The notes under the pieces: model-generated
Databases searched by the model: none
Seen by the model: only the letters and a program-made list of their open reading frames with translations
What the model was told of the DNA's origin: nothing
NCBI RefSeq assembly: GCF_014207255.1
Contig: NZ_JACHCZ010000001.1
Span: forward strand, 2,037,378-2,101,377
Reading direction: 5' to 3'
Origin: Pseudomonas sp. JAI120
Lineage (GTDB): Bacteria > Pseudomonadota > Gammaproteobacteria > Pseudomonadales > Pseudomonadaceae
Length of the DNA: 64,000 nt
Part shown: one piece after another, positions 26,271-34,803 of the stretch
How the letters are laid out: every line of letters begins with the position of its first letter
Numbering within the stretch: the stretch's first letter is position 1
Made by a program: the position numbers and the translations under genes

Positions 26271-26409
26271 ACCCCTTATGGGGGGCTTGGCCCCCATCGC
26301 AAACAAGCTTGCTCGTCACAAAAAGCGAGCACCTGCAAACGCCGCAACGGAACGTCATTCAAGCTAAGCTGCCCAACACCTGTCCTCCTAATAAGAAGTG
26401 ATCAGCACC

Positions 26410-27381
26410 ATGGGTAGAGTTGTTGCGGCCGCCGTGTACAGCGCCGGAAAGAAAGTCACTGATATCACCCTCGACGAAGGCGCGGCCTGGGCCGCCAAAC
26501 CCGGGCACTTTGTGTGGATCGGCCTGGAAGAGCCCGACGCCCAGGAGCTGGCCAATCTACAACGCCAGTTCAACCTGCATGAACTGGCCATCGAAGACGC
26601 CCTGGAAAAACACAGCCGCCCCAAGTTGGAAACCTTCGGTGATGCGCTGTTTATCGTCACCTATTCACCGGTGCGCGAGAACGGCAAGCTGGAGTTTATC
26701 GAGACCCATATCTTCGCCGGCAACGGCTACATCATCACCGCACGCAATGGTCACTCGGCGTCCTACGGTTTTGTGCGCCAGCGTTGTGAGGCGCGCCCGC
26801 TGTTGCTGGAGCATGGGGAAGATTTCGTACTGTATGCCCTGTTGGATTTCGTCACCGAAAACTACCAGCCGGTCAGCGAGGCGATCCACGCCGAGATCGA
26901 TGAACTGGAGCACAACGTGCTGTGCAGCTCGCTGAGCGAGCGCGATATCCAGAAGATCCATGGCCTGCGCCGCGATGTGCTGCGGCTCAAGCGTTATGTG
27001 GCACCGATGGTGGAGATCAGCCAGGAGCTGCAGAAGCTGAGCTTCCCGTTTATCGACAAGAACATGCGCCCGTATTTCCGTGACGTGCAGATCCACGTAA
27101 CGCGGCAGATGGAAGACCTCACCACCCTGCGCGACATCGCCAGCCAGACCATCGAGATCGGTGTATTGCTGGAGGCCTCGCGCCAGAGCGTGGTGCAGCG
27201 CAAGTTTGCCGCATGGGCGGCGATCCTGGCGTTCCCCACCGCAGTGGCGGGGATTTATGGGATGAACTTCCAGAACATGCCCGAGCTGCAATGGCACTAC
27301 GGCTATTTTGCGGTGCTCGGGTTTATTGCGTTCGGTTGCACGGGCTTGTGGGCCAGTTTCAAGCGCTCGGGCTGGCTTTAA
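26410..27381 (+). CDS. corA: CorA-family magnesium/divalent metal transporter
   Basis: 323-residue CorA protein: a large soluble N-terminal domain, a long helix, then two C-terminal TM helices with the signature YGMNFQNMPE (about residues 284-293) between them. It forms pentameric Mg2+/Co2+ channels in the inner membrane. Only the final ~45 residues are membranous. The start ATG at 26410 has a weak ribosome site; a GTG at 26398 is in frame. Its stop overlaps that of the convergent amidotransferase gene. Confidence 0.93.
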   Translation: MGRVVAAAVYSAGKKVTDITLDEGAAWAAKPGHFVWIGLEEPDAQELANLQRQFNLHELAIEDALEKHSRPKLETFGDALFIVTYSPVRENGKLEFIETHIFAGNGYIITARNGHSASYGFVRQRCEARPLLLEHGEDFVLYALLDFVTENYQPVSEAIHAEIDELEHNVLCSSLSERDIQKIHGLRRDVLRLKRYVAPMVEISQELQKLSFPFIDKNMRPYFRDVQIHVTRQMEDLTTLRDIASQTIEIGVLLEASRQSVVQRKFAAWAAILAFPTAVAGIYGMNFQNMPELQWHYGYFAVLGFIAFGCTGLWASFKRSGWL

Positions 27382-28103
27382 ACCCGGGCCTCAGGCTTGT
27401 GCGCCACGAAGCGCATCATCCATTCCGCCACGGTCACGCCGTGGTGGTCGCGCGCCAGGCTGGCTACGCCGTTTGTGTAGATTTTTTCACCCAGGGTTGT
27501 CTGAAGAATCTCCAGCAACTCGCGGGAATAGTCATGGATAAATTCCGGATGCCCCTGGAAGCACAGCACTTGGTCGCCGATATGGTAGGCGGCGAACGGG
27601 CAGAATTCGCTGGAGGCGATGACCGTGGCATTGTCCGGCAAGGTGGTGACCTGGTCCTGGTGGCTGATCAATAGCGTCAGCTCTGGCACTTCCGGGCTCA
27701 TCCACGGTGCTTTGGCATCGAGTTTGTAGTCGTGAATGCCCATGCCCCAGCCCTGCCCCGCGCGCTCGGCCTTGCCGCCCAGCAGCAGGGCCAGCAATTG
27801 GTGGCCGAAGCAGATGCCCAGCAACTTGTCGCCGCGTTCATAGCGTTGGAGCAGGTAGGTCTTGAGGGTCTGGATCCAGGGGTCGGTGCCGAAGGAATCG
27901 GCCTTGCTGCCGGTCACCAGGTAGGCGTCGAACACTTCGTCGTCCGACGGGTATTCGCCCTGCACCACGTTGTACACAACGAATTCGGCGGCAATCGGCT
28001 GCTTGGAGAACAGGCGCTTGAACATCTGCCCATACCCTTGGTACTGATCGATCAAGCCTGGACGCAGGATATCGGTTTCCAGGATACAGACGCGTAGCGA
28101 CAT
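27378..28103 (-). CDS. class I glutamine amidotransferase-like protein
   Basis: 241-residue GATase1 protein. Catalytic cysteine in LLGICFGHQLLALLLGG (about residue 98), and the His-x-Glu pair in LCFQGHPEFIHD (about 186) are intact. It lacks a fused synthetase domain, so it may be a stand-alone amidase or gamma-glutamyl hydrolase; similar proteins are often annotated as GMP synthase-like. The stop codon overlaps the convergent corA stop by four bases. Confidence 0.88.
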   Translation of the reverse strand: MSLRVCILETDILRPGLIDQYQGYGQMFKRLFSKQPIAAEFVVYNVVQGEYPSDDEVFDAYLVTGSKADSFGTDPWIQTLKTYLLQRYERGDKLLGICFGHQLLALLLGGKAERAGQGWGMGIHDYKLDAKAPWMSPEVPELTLLISHQDQVTTLPDNATVIASSEFCPFAAYHIGDQVLCFQGHPEFIHDYSRELLEILQTTLGEKIYTNGVASLARDHHGVTVAEWMMRFVAHKPEARV

Positions 28104-28197
28104 AAAAAATACCTGACACGGTGATGGGAATAATGCACACCCCAGAGCCTGCCTTGAAATACCCTGACAAGGCAAGCCCTGTACATACCCAAAACCG

Positions 28198-30342
28198 TCA
28201 GAAGGTCGTGTTCTGCGCAGCTTTCTCCAACAGCAACGCCGGCGGTGAGAACCGCTCCCCATACTGTTCGGCCAGGTAGCGGGCGCGGGCGATAAAGTCG
28301 TTGAGGCCGTACTGGTTGATAAACTGCAACGCGCCACCGCTCCAGGCGGCAAAGCCAATCCCGAAGATCGACCCCACGTTGGCGTCCGCGGTGGACATCA
28401 ACACGCCCTCCTCCACGCAGCGCACGGTCTCGATGGCCTGGATAAACAGCAAACGGTCGCGCACATCCTGCGCCGAAATCTGCTGGTCGGCCCGCTCGAA
28501 GCGCGCTTTCAACTCAGGCCACAAATGCTTCTGCCCGCCCGCCGGGTACTCGTAAAAACCGCCCCCCGCCGCCTTGCCCGCGCGTTTGTACTCGTTCACC
28601 AACAGATCAATTACCAGCGTCGCCGGATGATTCGGCACTGCTTTACCTTCCGCCTGCAGATCCTTGGCAGCCTGCTGTCGGATATGGCTCATCAGGCTGA
28701 GGGACACTTCGTCGGACACCGCCAACGGCCCCACCGGCATACCTGCCTTGCGCGCTTCAGTCTCGATCATCGGCGCAGCCACGCCTTCGCCCAACATGGC
28801 GATGCCTTCATGGGTGAAGGTGCCGAACACCCGCGAGGTGAAGAACCCACGACTGTCGTTGACCACGATCGGAGTTTTCTTGATCTGCAGGACGAAGTCG
28901 AAACCCCGGGCCAGGGTTTCGTCCGAAGTGCGGGCGCCCTTGATAATTTCCACCAGGGGCATCTTGTCCACCGGGCTGAAGAAATGCAGGCCGATGAACT
29001 TGCCTTGATCCGGCACCGCCGTGGCCAGGCCGCTGATGGGCAAGGTGGACGTGTTGGAGGCGATGACCGCGTCGGCGCCGACCACACTGTGTGCGGCAGC
29101 CGAGACCTTGGCCTTGAGTTCACGATCTTCGAAGACGGCCTCGATGATCAGGTCGCAGCCGACCAGATCAGTATCTGAAGCCGTAGGATGAATCAGCGCG
29201 AGGGTGGTTTCGCGCTCCTCGGCGGTTAATTGCCCACGGCTGACCTTTTTGTCCAACAGCGCCGCCGAATGTGCCTTGCCCTTCTCGGCGGCTGCCAGGT
29301 TGATGTCCTTGAGCACGACATCGATGCCCGCACAGGCGCTGACATAGGCGATGCCGGCGCCCATCATCCCGGCGCCGAGCACTCCGACCTTACGTGTCAC
29401 GTAAGGCGCAAAGCCCTGAGGCCGCGAGCTGCCGGCGTTGATTTCATTGAGCTGGAACCAGAAGGTGCCCATCATGTTTTTCGCCACCTGCCCGGTGACC
29501 AATTCGGTGAAGTAGCGGGTTTCAATCAGGTGCGCGGTATCGAAGTCCACCTGCGCGCCTTCCACGGCGGCGCAGAGGATTTTTTCCGGGGCCGGGAAGC
29601 AGCCATGGGTTTTACTGCGCAAAATCGACGGTGCGATGGCGAGCATTTGCGCAACTTTCGGGCTGGACGGCGTACCGCCGGGAATCTGATAGGTCTTGTT
29701 GTCCCACTGCTGTTTGGCCTGCGGATTGGCGAGAATCCAGGCGCGGGATTTGGCCAGCAGTTCAGTAGGATCCGCTGCCAACTCATCGATCAGTCCCGCT
29801 TGCAGGGCCTGCTGTGGCCGGACTTTTTTGCCTTCGAGCAAATACGGCAAAGCCTTTTCCAGCCCCAGCATGCGCACCATACGCACCACGCCCCCGCCGC
29901 CTGGCAGCAGGCCAAGGGTGACCTCCGGCAAACCGAGCTGCACCGACTTGTCATCCAGCGCGACGCGGTAGTGACACGCGAGGCAAATCTCCCAACCACC
30001 GCCGAGGGCTGCGCCATTGATGGCGGCCACCACCGGCTTGCCGAGGGTTTCCAGGCTGCGCAGTTGCGCCTTCAACACCAGGACGCTGTCGTAGAAATCC
30101 TTGGCGTGGGCCTTGTCGACCTTGATCAGTTCATTGAGGTCGCCGCCGGCGAAAAAAGTCTTCTTCGCCGAGGTGATAACCACACCGGCAATGTCGTCCT
30201 TTTCCGCTTGCAGGCGTGCGACGGTGGCCGCCATCGCCTCACGGTACGCGGCGTTCATGGTGTTGGCGCTCTGGCCGGGCATGTCGAGGGTCAGCACCAC
30301 GATCTGGTCCTGGCCTTTTTCGTAACGAATGGCATCGGTCAT
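28198..30342 (-). CDS. FadB/FadJ-like multifunctional beta-oxidation protein
   Basis: 714-residue fusion: enoyl-CoA hydratase domain at about residues 1-190 (GGWEICLACHYRVAL; PEVTLGLLPGGGG), then 3-hydroxyacyl-CoA dehydrogenase with the NAD motif VGVLGAGMMGAGIAYVSA (about 325-342) and catalytic GLHFFSPVDKMPLVEII (about 453). It catalyses hydration and oxidation of acyl-CoA. It follows a thiolase gene by 16 bases, so together they make a beta-oxidation operon. Its size and order suit the FadJ/FadB2-like group rather than the FadB with C-terminal partner FadA5. The ATG at 30342 is chosen; a longer upstream form is unlikely. Confidence 0.92.
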   Translation of the reverse strand: MTDAIRYEKGQDQIVVLTLDMPGQSANTMNAAYREAMAATVARLQAEKDDIAGVVITSAKKTFFAGGDLNELIKVDKAHAKDFYDSVLVLKAQLRSLETLGKPVVAAINGAALGGGWEICLACHYRVALDDKSVQLGLPEVTLGLLPGGGGVVRMVRMLGLEKALPYLLEGKKVRPQQALQAGLIDELAADPTELLAKSRAWILANPQAKQQWDNKTYQIPGGTPSSPKVAQMLAIAPSILRSKTHGCFPAPEKILCAAVEGAQVDFDTAHLIETRYFTELVTGQVAKNMMGTFWFQLNEINAGSSRPQGFAPYVTRKVGVLGAGMMGAGIAYVSACAGIDVVLKDINLAAAEKGKAHSAALLDKKVSRGQLTAEERETTLALIHPTASDTDLVGCDLIIEAVFEDRELKAKVSAAAHSVVGADAVIASNTSTLPISGLATAVPDQGKFIGLHFFSPVDKMPLVEIIKGARTSDETLARGFDFVLQIKKTPIVVNDSRGFFTSRVFGTFTHEGIAMLGEGVAAPMIETEARKAGMPVGPLAVSDEVSLSLMSHIRQQAAKDLQAEGKAVPNHPATLVIDLLVNEYKRAGKAAGGGFYEYPAGGQKHLWPELKARFERADQQISAQDVRDRLLFIQAIETVRCVEEGVLMSTADANVGSIFGIGFAAWSGGALQFINQYGLNDFIARARYLAEQYGERFSPPALLLEKAAQNTTF

Positions 30343-30358
30343 GACAAATTCCTTGGGC

Positions 30359-31564
30359 TCAGAGACGTTCGATAATGGTGGCGATGCCCATGCCGCCGCC
30401 GACACACAGAGTGGCCAGACCGTAGCGCTGCTGGCGCACCTCCAGTTCGTCGAGCAGGGTGCCGAGGATCGCGCAGCCCGTGGCGCCCAGCGGGTGGCCC
30501 ATGGCGATGGAGCCGCCGTTGACGTTGACGCGCGCGGCGTCGATGCCCATGTCCTTGATGAACTTGAGCACCACCGAGGCGAAGGCCTCGTTGACCTCGA
30601 ACAGATCGATGTCTTCTACGCGCAAACCGGCCTTGGCCAGCGCTTTGCGGGTGGCCGGCGCCGGGCCTGTGAGCATGATGGTCGGGTCGGTGCTGGTGAC
30701 GGCCGTGGCGACGATGCGCGCCCGAGGTTGCAAGCCCAGCTCGCGGCCCTTCGCTTCGGAGCCGATCAACATCAATGCGGCGCCGTCGACAATGCCGGAG
30801 CTGTTGCCCGGTGTGTGGACATGATGGATGCGTTCCACGTGGCTGTAGACCCGCAATGCGGTGGCGTCGAAGCCCATCTGCCCCATCATTTCAAAGCTGG
30901 GCTTGAGCTTGCCCAGGCCTTCGAGGGTGGAGTCGGCGCGAATGAATTCATCATGGTCCAGCAGCACAATGCCGTTCTGGTCCTGCACCGCGATCAACGA
31001 CTTGTTGAAGGACCCGTCTGCACGCGCCCTGGCGGCTTTCTGCTGGGACTGTAGGGCAAAGCTATCGACGTCCTCACGGGTGAAACCTTCCAGGGTGGCG
31101 ATCAGGTCGGCGCCAATGCCCTGGGGCGTGAAATGGCTATGCATATTGGTTTGCGGGTCGAGCACCCAGGCGCCGCCATCGCTGCCCATGGGCACGCGGG
31201 ACATGGACTCCACGCCGCCGACCACCACCAGGTCCTCAAAGCCGGAACGCACTTTCATCGCGCCGAGGTTGACCGCTTCCAGGCCGGAGGCGCAGAAGCG
31301 GTTGACCTGTACCCCTGCAACGCTGACGGCCCAGTCCGCCACCAAGGCAGCGGTCTTGGCGATGTCGGCGCCCTGGTCGCCCACCGGGGTGACGCAGCCG
31401 AGCACGATGTCATCCACCTGCTGGGTGTCGAGGTCATTGCGTTGCGCCAACGCGGTGAGCAAGCCCGCCACCAGGTTTACCGGCTTGACGCCGTGCAAGG
31501 CGCCGTCGGCCTTGCCCTTGCCGCGGGGCGTGCGTATCGCATCAAAGATCAAAGCTTGGGTCAT
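30359..31564 (-). CDS. acetyl-CoA acyltransferase (thiolase)
   Basis: 401-residue thiolase. The acyl-enzyme cysteine is in [13 protein letters not shown] (about residue 91), the second block is [15 protein letters not shown] (His about 355) and the third CVGGGMG (about 388). It cleaves 3-ketoacyl-CoA or condenses acetyl-CoA. First gene of the operon, it sits 16 bases upstream of the FadB-like gene. Two 10-base inverted arms flank its promoter region (31596-31687). Confidence 0.94.
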   Translation of the reverse strand: MTQALIFDAIRTPRGKGKADGALHGVKPVNLVAGLLTALAQRNDLDTQQVDDIVLGCVTPVGDQGADIAKTAALVADWAVSVAGVQVNRFCASGLEAVNLGAMKVRSGFEDLVVVGGVESMSRVPMGSDGGAWVLDPQTNMHSHFTPQGIGADLIATLEGFTREDVDSFALQSQQKAARARADGSFNKSLIAVQDQNGIVLLDHDEFIRADSTLEGLGKLKPSFEMMGQMGFDATALRVYSHVERIHHVHTPGNSSGIVDGAALMLIGSEAKGRELGLQPRARIVATAVTSTDPTIMLTGPAPATRKALAKAGLRVEDIDLFEVNEAFASVVLKFIKDMGIDAARVNVNGGSIAMGHPLGATGCAILGTLLDELEVRQQRYGLATLCVGGGMGIATIIERL

Positions 31565-31954
31565 GACGTCCTCGAACCGCTGTGCATGTGTGCCCTTACC
31601 TTAGGCCCGATTGACACGGTTTCAATGACGGATGCGCTCATTGCTTTTGACCGCCACGCTCGGACGAACGGTAGGGACCTAAGGTAATTGCCTGATTAAT
31701 CGTTTTAGCTGTCTAGCCAAGGCATTGGCGCCAAGATGGCGTTATGCCTCATGCCTTTTTAAGTAGAAATACTTATTAAGTGATATGAAATGGGTCTAAG
31801 CGGCGCATAACTAGGGCTCTAAGGTTCAATTAGTAAGAAGTTGCTGCCGGGTTTTGCTGGAGCAGCTGTAAGAAAAGCGACACGTCACGTTGCGATACTG
31901 AAATACACCGGCACGCATTTGACGCTCAGGAATAACAACAAAAGGCAGTCAGCC
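31565..31954. other. 390-base region upstream of thiolase and the 31-residue gene
   Basis: No gene supported. It holds the inverted repeat 31596-31687 before the thiolase operon, and the palindrome ACTTATTAAGT at 31771-31781 in an AT-rich segment that may be the promoter of the small membrane protein gene. Confidence 0.6.
31596..31687. promoter_or_regulatory. widely spaced inverted arms upstream of the thiolase operon
   Basis: TTACCTTAGG (31596-31605) and CCTAAGGTAA (31678-31687) are exact reverse complements separated by 72 bases. The near arm is 32 bases before the thiolase start. Two operators for a looping repressor, or a coincidence, are both possible. Confidence 0.45.
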
Positions 31955-32050
31955 ATGTTCAAACATTCGAAAGTACGTCAGGCGGGACTTATTCTGTTCG
32001 CCACCACCCTGATTCTGATCTTGCCCAACCTGACCAAGGTTATTGGGTAA
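31955..32050 (+). CDS. 31-residue single-TM peptide
   Basis: The ORF begins at ATG 31955 with an AGG ten bases upstream and ends at TAA 32048. The peptide has a basic N-terminus (MFKHSKVRQ) and one hydrophobic segment AGLILFATTLILILPNL of about 17 residues, enough to span the inner membrane. Codon use is Pseudomonas-like. It lies alone between the thiolase operon and the cytochrome c gene. Whether it is translated is not shown; the composition makes it more likely than a random ORF. Confidence 0.55.
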   Translation: MFKHSKVRQAGLILFATTLILILPNLTKVIG

Positions 32051-32213
32051 AGGTCCGACCCCTCCATTCTGTGCACTTATTGCATCAGGATTACTGCTTT
32101 TGGCAGCACCTGCCGGGACTTCGTGCATAGCGATCCTGTTGCAGGGGCTGCCTTTTTACCCGCGTTTTTCCGGTATCGTGAGCCCTATCGCCACTTAATA
32201 CGGGGCCGCCGCC

Positions 32214-33020
32214 TTGAAACCGATCTTCGCATTCCTAGCCGTGTTGCTCGCCCTGCCCGCTTCGGCGGCGCAATTGACCGTCGAGCTGGATCACACCCGC
32301 AAGACGTGGCAAACCGCTGACCTGCTCAAGCATCCGGACGCGCAGACAGTGCAGGTCGTTGATGACGTTTCCTACAAGCGCAACATGACCTATCGCGCAG
32401 TCCCGCTGGCAGTGCTCCTACCGGATATCCAGCCCGATAACCATCTGCAAGCCGTTGCCCTGGATGGATTCGCCGCGGAACTGACGGCCGCACCGTTGCT
32501 GCAAAAAAACGGCGCCCGCGCCTGGCTGGCCGTGGAAGACCCGGCCCACCCATGGCCCCCATTGGCAGACGGCAAGCCGAGTGCCGGGCCGTTCTACCTT
32601 GTATGGACCGATCCGCAGGCCGGACATATCAGCCCGGAGCAGTGGCCATTCCAGATTTCCGCGATCAAGCAGTTGAAGACCGTAGCTGAACGTTTTCCCG
32701 CGTTGTTGCCCGACCCGACATTGGCGGTCGATGATCCGGTCAACCAGGGCTTTGCGCTGTTCCAGAAGAACTGCCTGGCCTGCCACCGCCTCAATGGCGC
32801 CGGCGATGCACAGGTGGGACCCGACCTGAATGTTCCCTACAATCCTACGGAATATTTCAGCGGCGACTTCCTCAAGCGCTATATCCGCGACCCGCAGAGC
32901 CTGAGGCACTGGCCGCAGGCGAAGATGCCAGCGTTCGCCGCCAGTGTGTTGCCTGACAGCGAGCTGGAGTTGCTGGTGGGGTACTTGAAGCATATGGCGG
33001 GGCGTAAACAACAACACTGA
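32214..33020 (+). CDS. periplasmic cytochrome c family protein
   Basis: 268-residue protein with a signal peptide (residues 1-18, cut after ASAA) and one haem motif CLACH in QKNCLACHRLNG (about residue 189). The distal part has the YLKH end typical of class I cytochromes; the methionine ligand is probably in the AKMPAF segment (about 240). The N-terminal half resembles a molybdopterin-oxidoreductase-like domain and has no haem. It probably transfers electrons in the periplasm. The start is TTG at 32214. No operon partner is adjacent. Confidence 0.82.
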   Translation: MKPIFAFLAVLLALPASAAQLTVELDHTRKTWQTADLLKHPDAQTVQVVDDVSYKRNMTYRAVPLAVLLPDIQPDNHLQAVALDGFAAELTAAPLLQKNGARAWLAVEDPAHPWPPLADGKPSAGPFYLVWTDPQAGHISPEQWPFQISAIKQLKTVAERFPALLPDPTLAVDDPVNQGFALFQKNCLACHRLNGAGDAQVGPDLNVPYNPTEYFSGDFLKRYIRDPQSLRHWPQAKMPAFAASVLPDSELELLVGYLKHMAGRKQQH

Positions 33021-33033
33021 CCCCACCTTAATC

Positions 33034-33049
33034 TCTGTGGCGAGCGGGT
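33034..33049. repeat. half REP of the GTGGCGAGCGGG family
   Basis: CTCTGTGGCGAGCGGG matches the arm of the 23389-23525 doublet and ends exactly at the transglutaminase stop (TTA on plus at 33049). Its partner arm is absent. Confidence 0.6.
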
Positions 33050-33852
33050 TATTGCTGCTGGACCAGGACCACCGGCGTCGGCGCCACGAACACCTTGGCA
33101 TGCATCTGCTCATGCCCACCGCCACGGCGCATGCCGCGCACCGGGCAGGCGTCGAGGTAGTCCAGGCCCACAGCGAGTTTCAAATGCCGCTCCGGCCGGG
33201 CCAGTTGGTTGGTCACGTCAAAGCTGTACCAGGCGTCATCCAGCCAGGCTTCGGCCCAGGCGTGGCTGGCCAGGTGGGTGCTGTCTTCAGTGTACAAATA
33301 CCCCGACACATACCGCGCAGGAATGCCCAGGCTGCGCGCGCAGGCCAGGAACGCATGGGTATGGTCCTGGCACACCCCCGCCCGCCCAGCGAAGGCCTGG
33401 GCGGCGCAGGTGTCGACTTCGGTGGCACCCGGCGTGTAGACCATCGACTGGTTGAGGGCGTGCATCAGGTCGATCAACGCGGTGCGATCACGCCGCTGGT
33501 GGCAATGCTGTTGCGCAAAGGCGCGCAGGGCTTCGTCGGGCTCGGTCAGGCGAGTACAGCGCAGGAACGGAAAGGCTGACTGGCTCTCGTGTTCAGCCTC
33601 ACGCAGCTCATCGATATCCACCTGGCCACGGGCGCCGATGATGATCGCGTCGTGGGGTTCGTCCAGGGTCAGAACGTGCAGGATGTTGCCGAACGGGTCT
33701 ATCTGCGCGCGCACCGGGCGTGGCAGGTCCAGTTGCCAACTGAGCACATGCTGGCGCTCGCTGTCGTGGGGCGTGAGGCGCAGGTACTGGATGCTGGCGC
33801 GTACCTGGTCGTCGTAGTGGTAAGTGGTTTCGTGACTGATGGAGAGTCTCAT
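33049..33852 (-). CDS. transglutaminase-like protein (predicted protease/peptide ligase)
   Basis: 267-residue protein with the bacterial transglutaminase N-terminal and core domains. The triad is intact: Cys in RAGVCQDHTHAF (about residue 163), His in SHAWAEAWLDD (about 196) and Asp in YSFDVTNQLARPE (about 208). It is cytoplasmic by the absence of a signal. It overlaps the alpha-E gene by four bases and forms a three-gene unit with the circularly permuted ATP-grasp. Confidence 0.9.
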   Translation of the reverse strand: MRLSISHETTYHYDDQVRASIQYLRLTPHDSERQHVLSWQLDLPRPVRAQIDPFGNILHVLTLDEPHDAIIIGARGQVDIDELREAEHESQSAFPFLRCTRLTEPDEALRAFAQQHCHQRRDRTALIDLMHALNQSMVYTPGATEVDTCAAQAFAGRAGVCQDHTHAFLACARSLGIPARYVSGYLYTEDSTHLASHAWAEAWLDDAWYSFDVTNQLARPERHLKLAVGLDYLDACPVRGMRRGGGHEQMHAKVFVAPTPVVLVQQQ

Positions 33853-34799
33853 GCAGCCTCCAGGTAGGAACTGTAGATGGCGTCGCCCAACTGGCGAACC
33901 AAGGGGATAAAGTCGGTCAGCCAGGCGTGCAGGCCTTCCTCGAGGATTTCATCGATGGCGGTAAACCGCAGGCGCGCGTCCATCTCGGCGGCCAGGCGCT
34001 GGGCCGGACGGCCGTTGATGCCGGGCAGGCTGGCGAGGATCTGGTCGATCTCTTCACTGCAGGCCCGCAGCGAGCGCGGTACATCGGCGCGCAACAGCAA
34101 CAGCTCCGCGACTTGTCGGGCCCCTGGGGCGTCCCGGTAGATCTCGGTGTAGGCCTCGAACGACGATAACGCGCGCAGCAAGGCACTCCATTGATAGTAG
34201 GCGTGGGCGGTGCCATCAGTGACGGCGTCGGCCTGGTCGCCGGCCATTTCATAACGCGCATCCAGCAGGCGCAGGGTGTTGTCGGCGCGCTCGATAAACG
34301 TACCCAGCCGAATAAAACGAAAGGCGTCATTGCGCATGATGGTGCCGTAGGTCGCCCCCCGAAACAGATGGGAACGCTCCTTGACCCACTCGCAAAACCG
34401 GCTCATGCCGTAGCGGCTGAGGCCCTGCTGTGAGATTTCGCGAATATCCAGCCACGTGGCGTTGATGTTTTCCCACATGTCCGCGGTAATTCGCCCACGA
34501 ACGGCATGGGCACTGGCCCGCGCGGCGCCGAGACAACTGTAGATACTGGCCGGGTTGGCCGCATCCAGTGCGAAAAAATGCAACAGGCGTTCGGCATGCA
34601 ATTCACCGTGGCGCTCGCGATAATCATCCAGCGTGCCGGTGATCAACAGCGGCATGGCCAGTTCATGCAGGCCATCACCGCGCCCATCCTGGGGCATCAG
34701 CGACAGCGAATAACTGACATCGAGCATGCGCGCGAGGTTTTCAGCGCGTTCCAGGTAGCGCGACATCCAGTACAAATCCGAGGCAGTTCTACTCAACAT
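33849..34799 (-). CDS. alpha-E domain protein (DUF403)
   Basis: 316-residue all-helical protein of the alpha-E family, with the N-terminal block LSRTASDLYWMSRYLERAENLARML and central FIRLGTFIERADNTLRLLDARY. The family has no known enzyme activity but is nearly always beside the ATP-grasp and transglutaminase. ATG 34799 sits four bases after the ATP-grasp stop and its own stop overlaps the transglutaminase gene by four bases (33849-33852). Confidence 0.92.
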   Translation of the reverse strand: MLSRTASDLYWMSRYLERAENLARMLDVSYSLSLMPQDGRGDGLHELAMPLLITGTLDDYRERHGELHAERLLHFFALDAANPASIYSCLGAARASAHAVRGRITADMWENINATWLDIREISQQGLSRYGMSRFCEWVKERSHLFRGATYGTIMRNDAFRFIRLGTFIERADNTLRLLDARYEMAGDQADAVTDGTAHAYYQWSALLRALSSFEAYTEIYRDAPGARQVAELLLLRADVPRSLRACSEEIDQILASLPGINGRPAQRLAAEMDARLRFTAIDEILEEGLHAWLTDFIPLVRQLGDAIYSSYLEAA

Positions 34800-34803
34800 G
34801 GCA

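Noticed and set aside
26276..26335. Possible degenerate REP after the acyltransferase gene
   Set aside because: Only partial matches to the REP core and no clean inverted arm.
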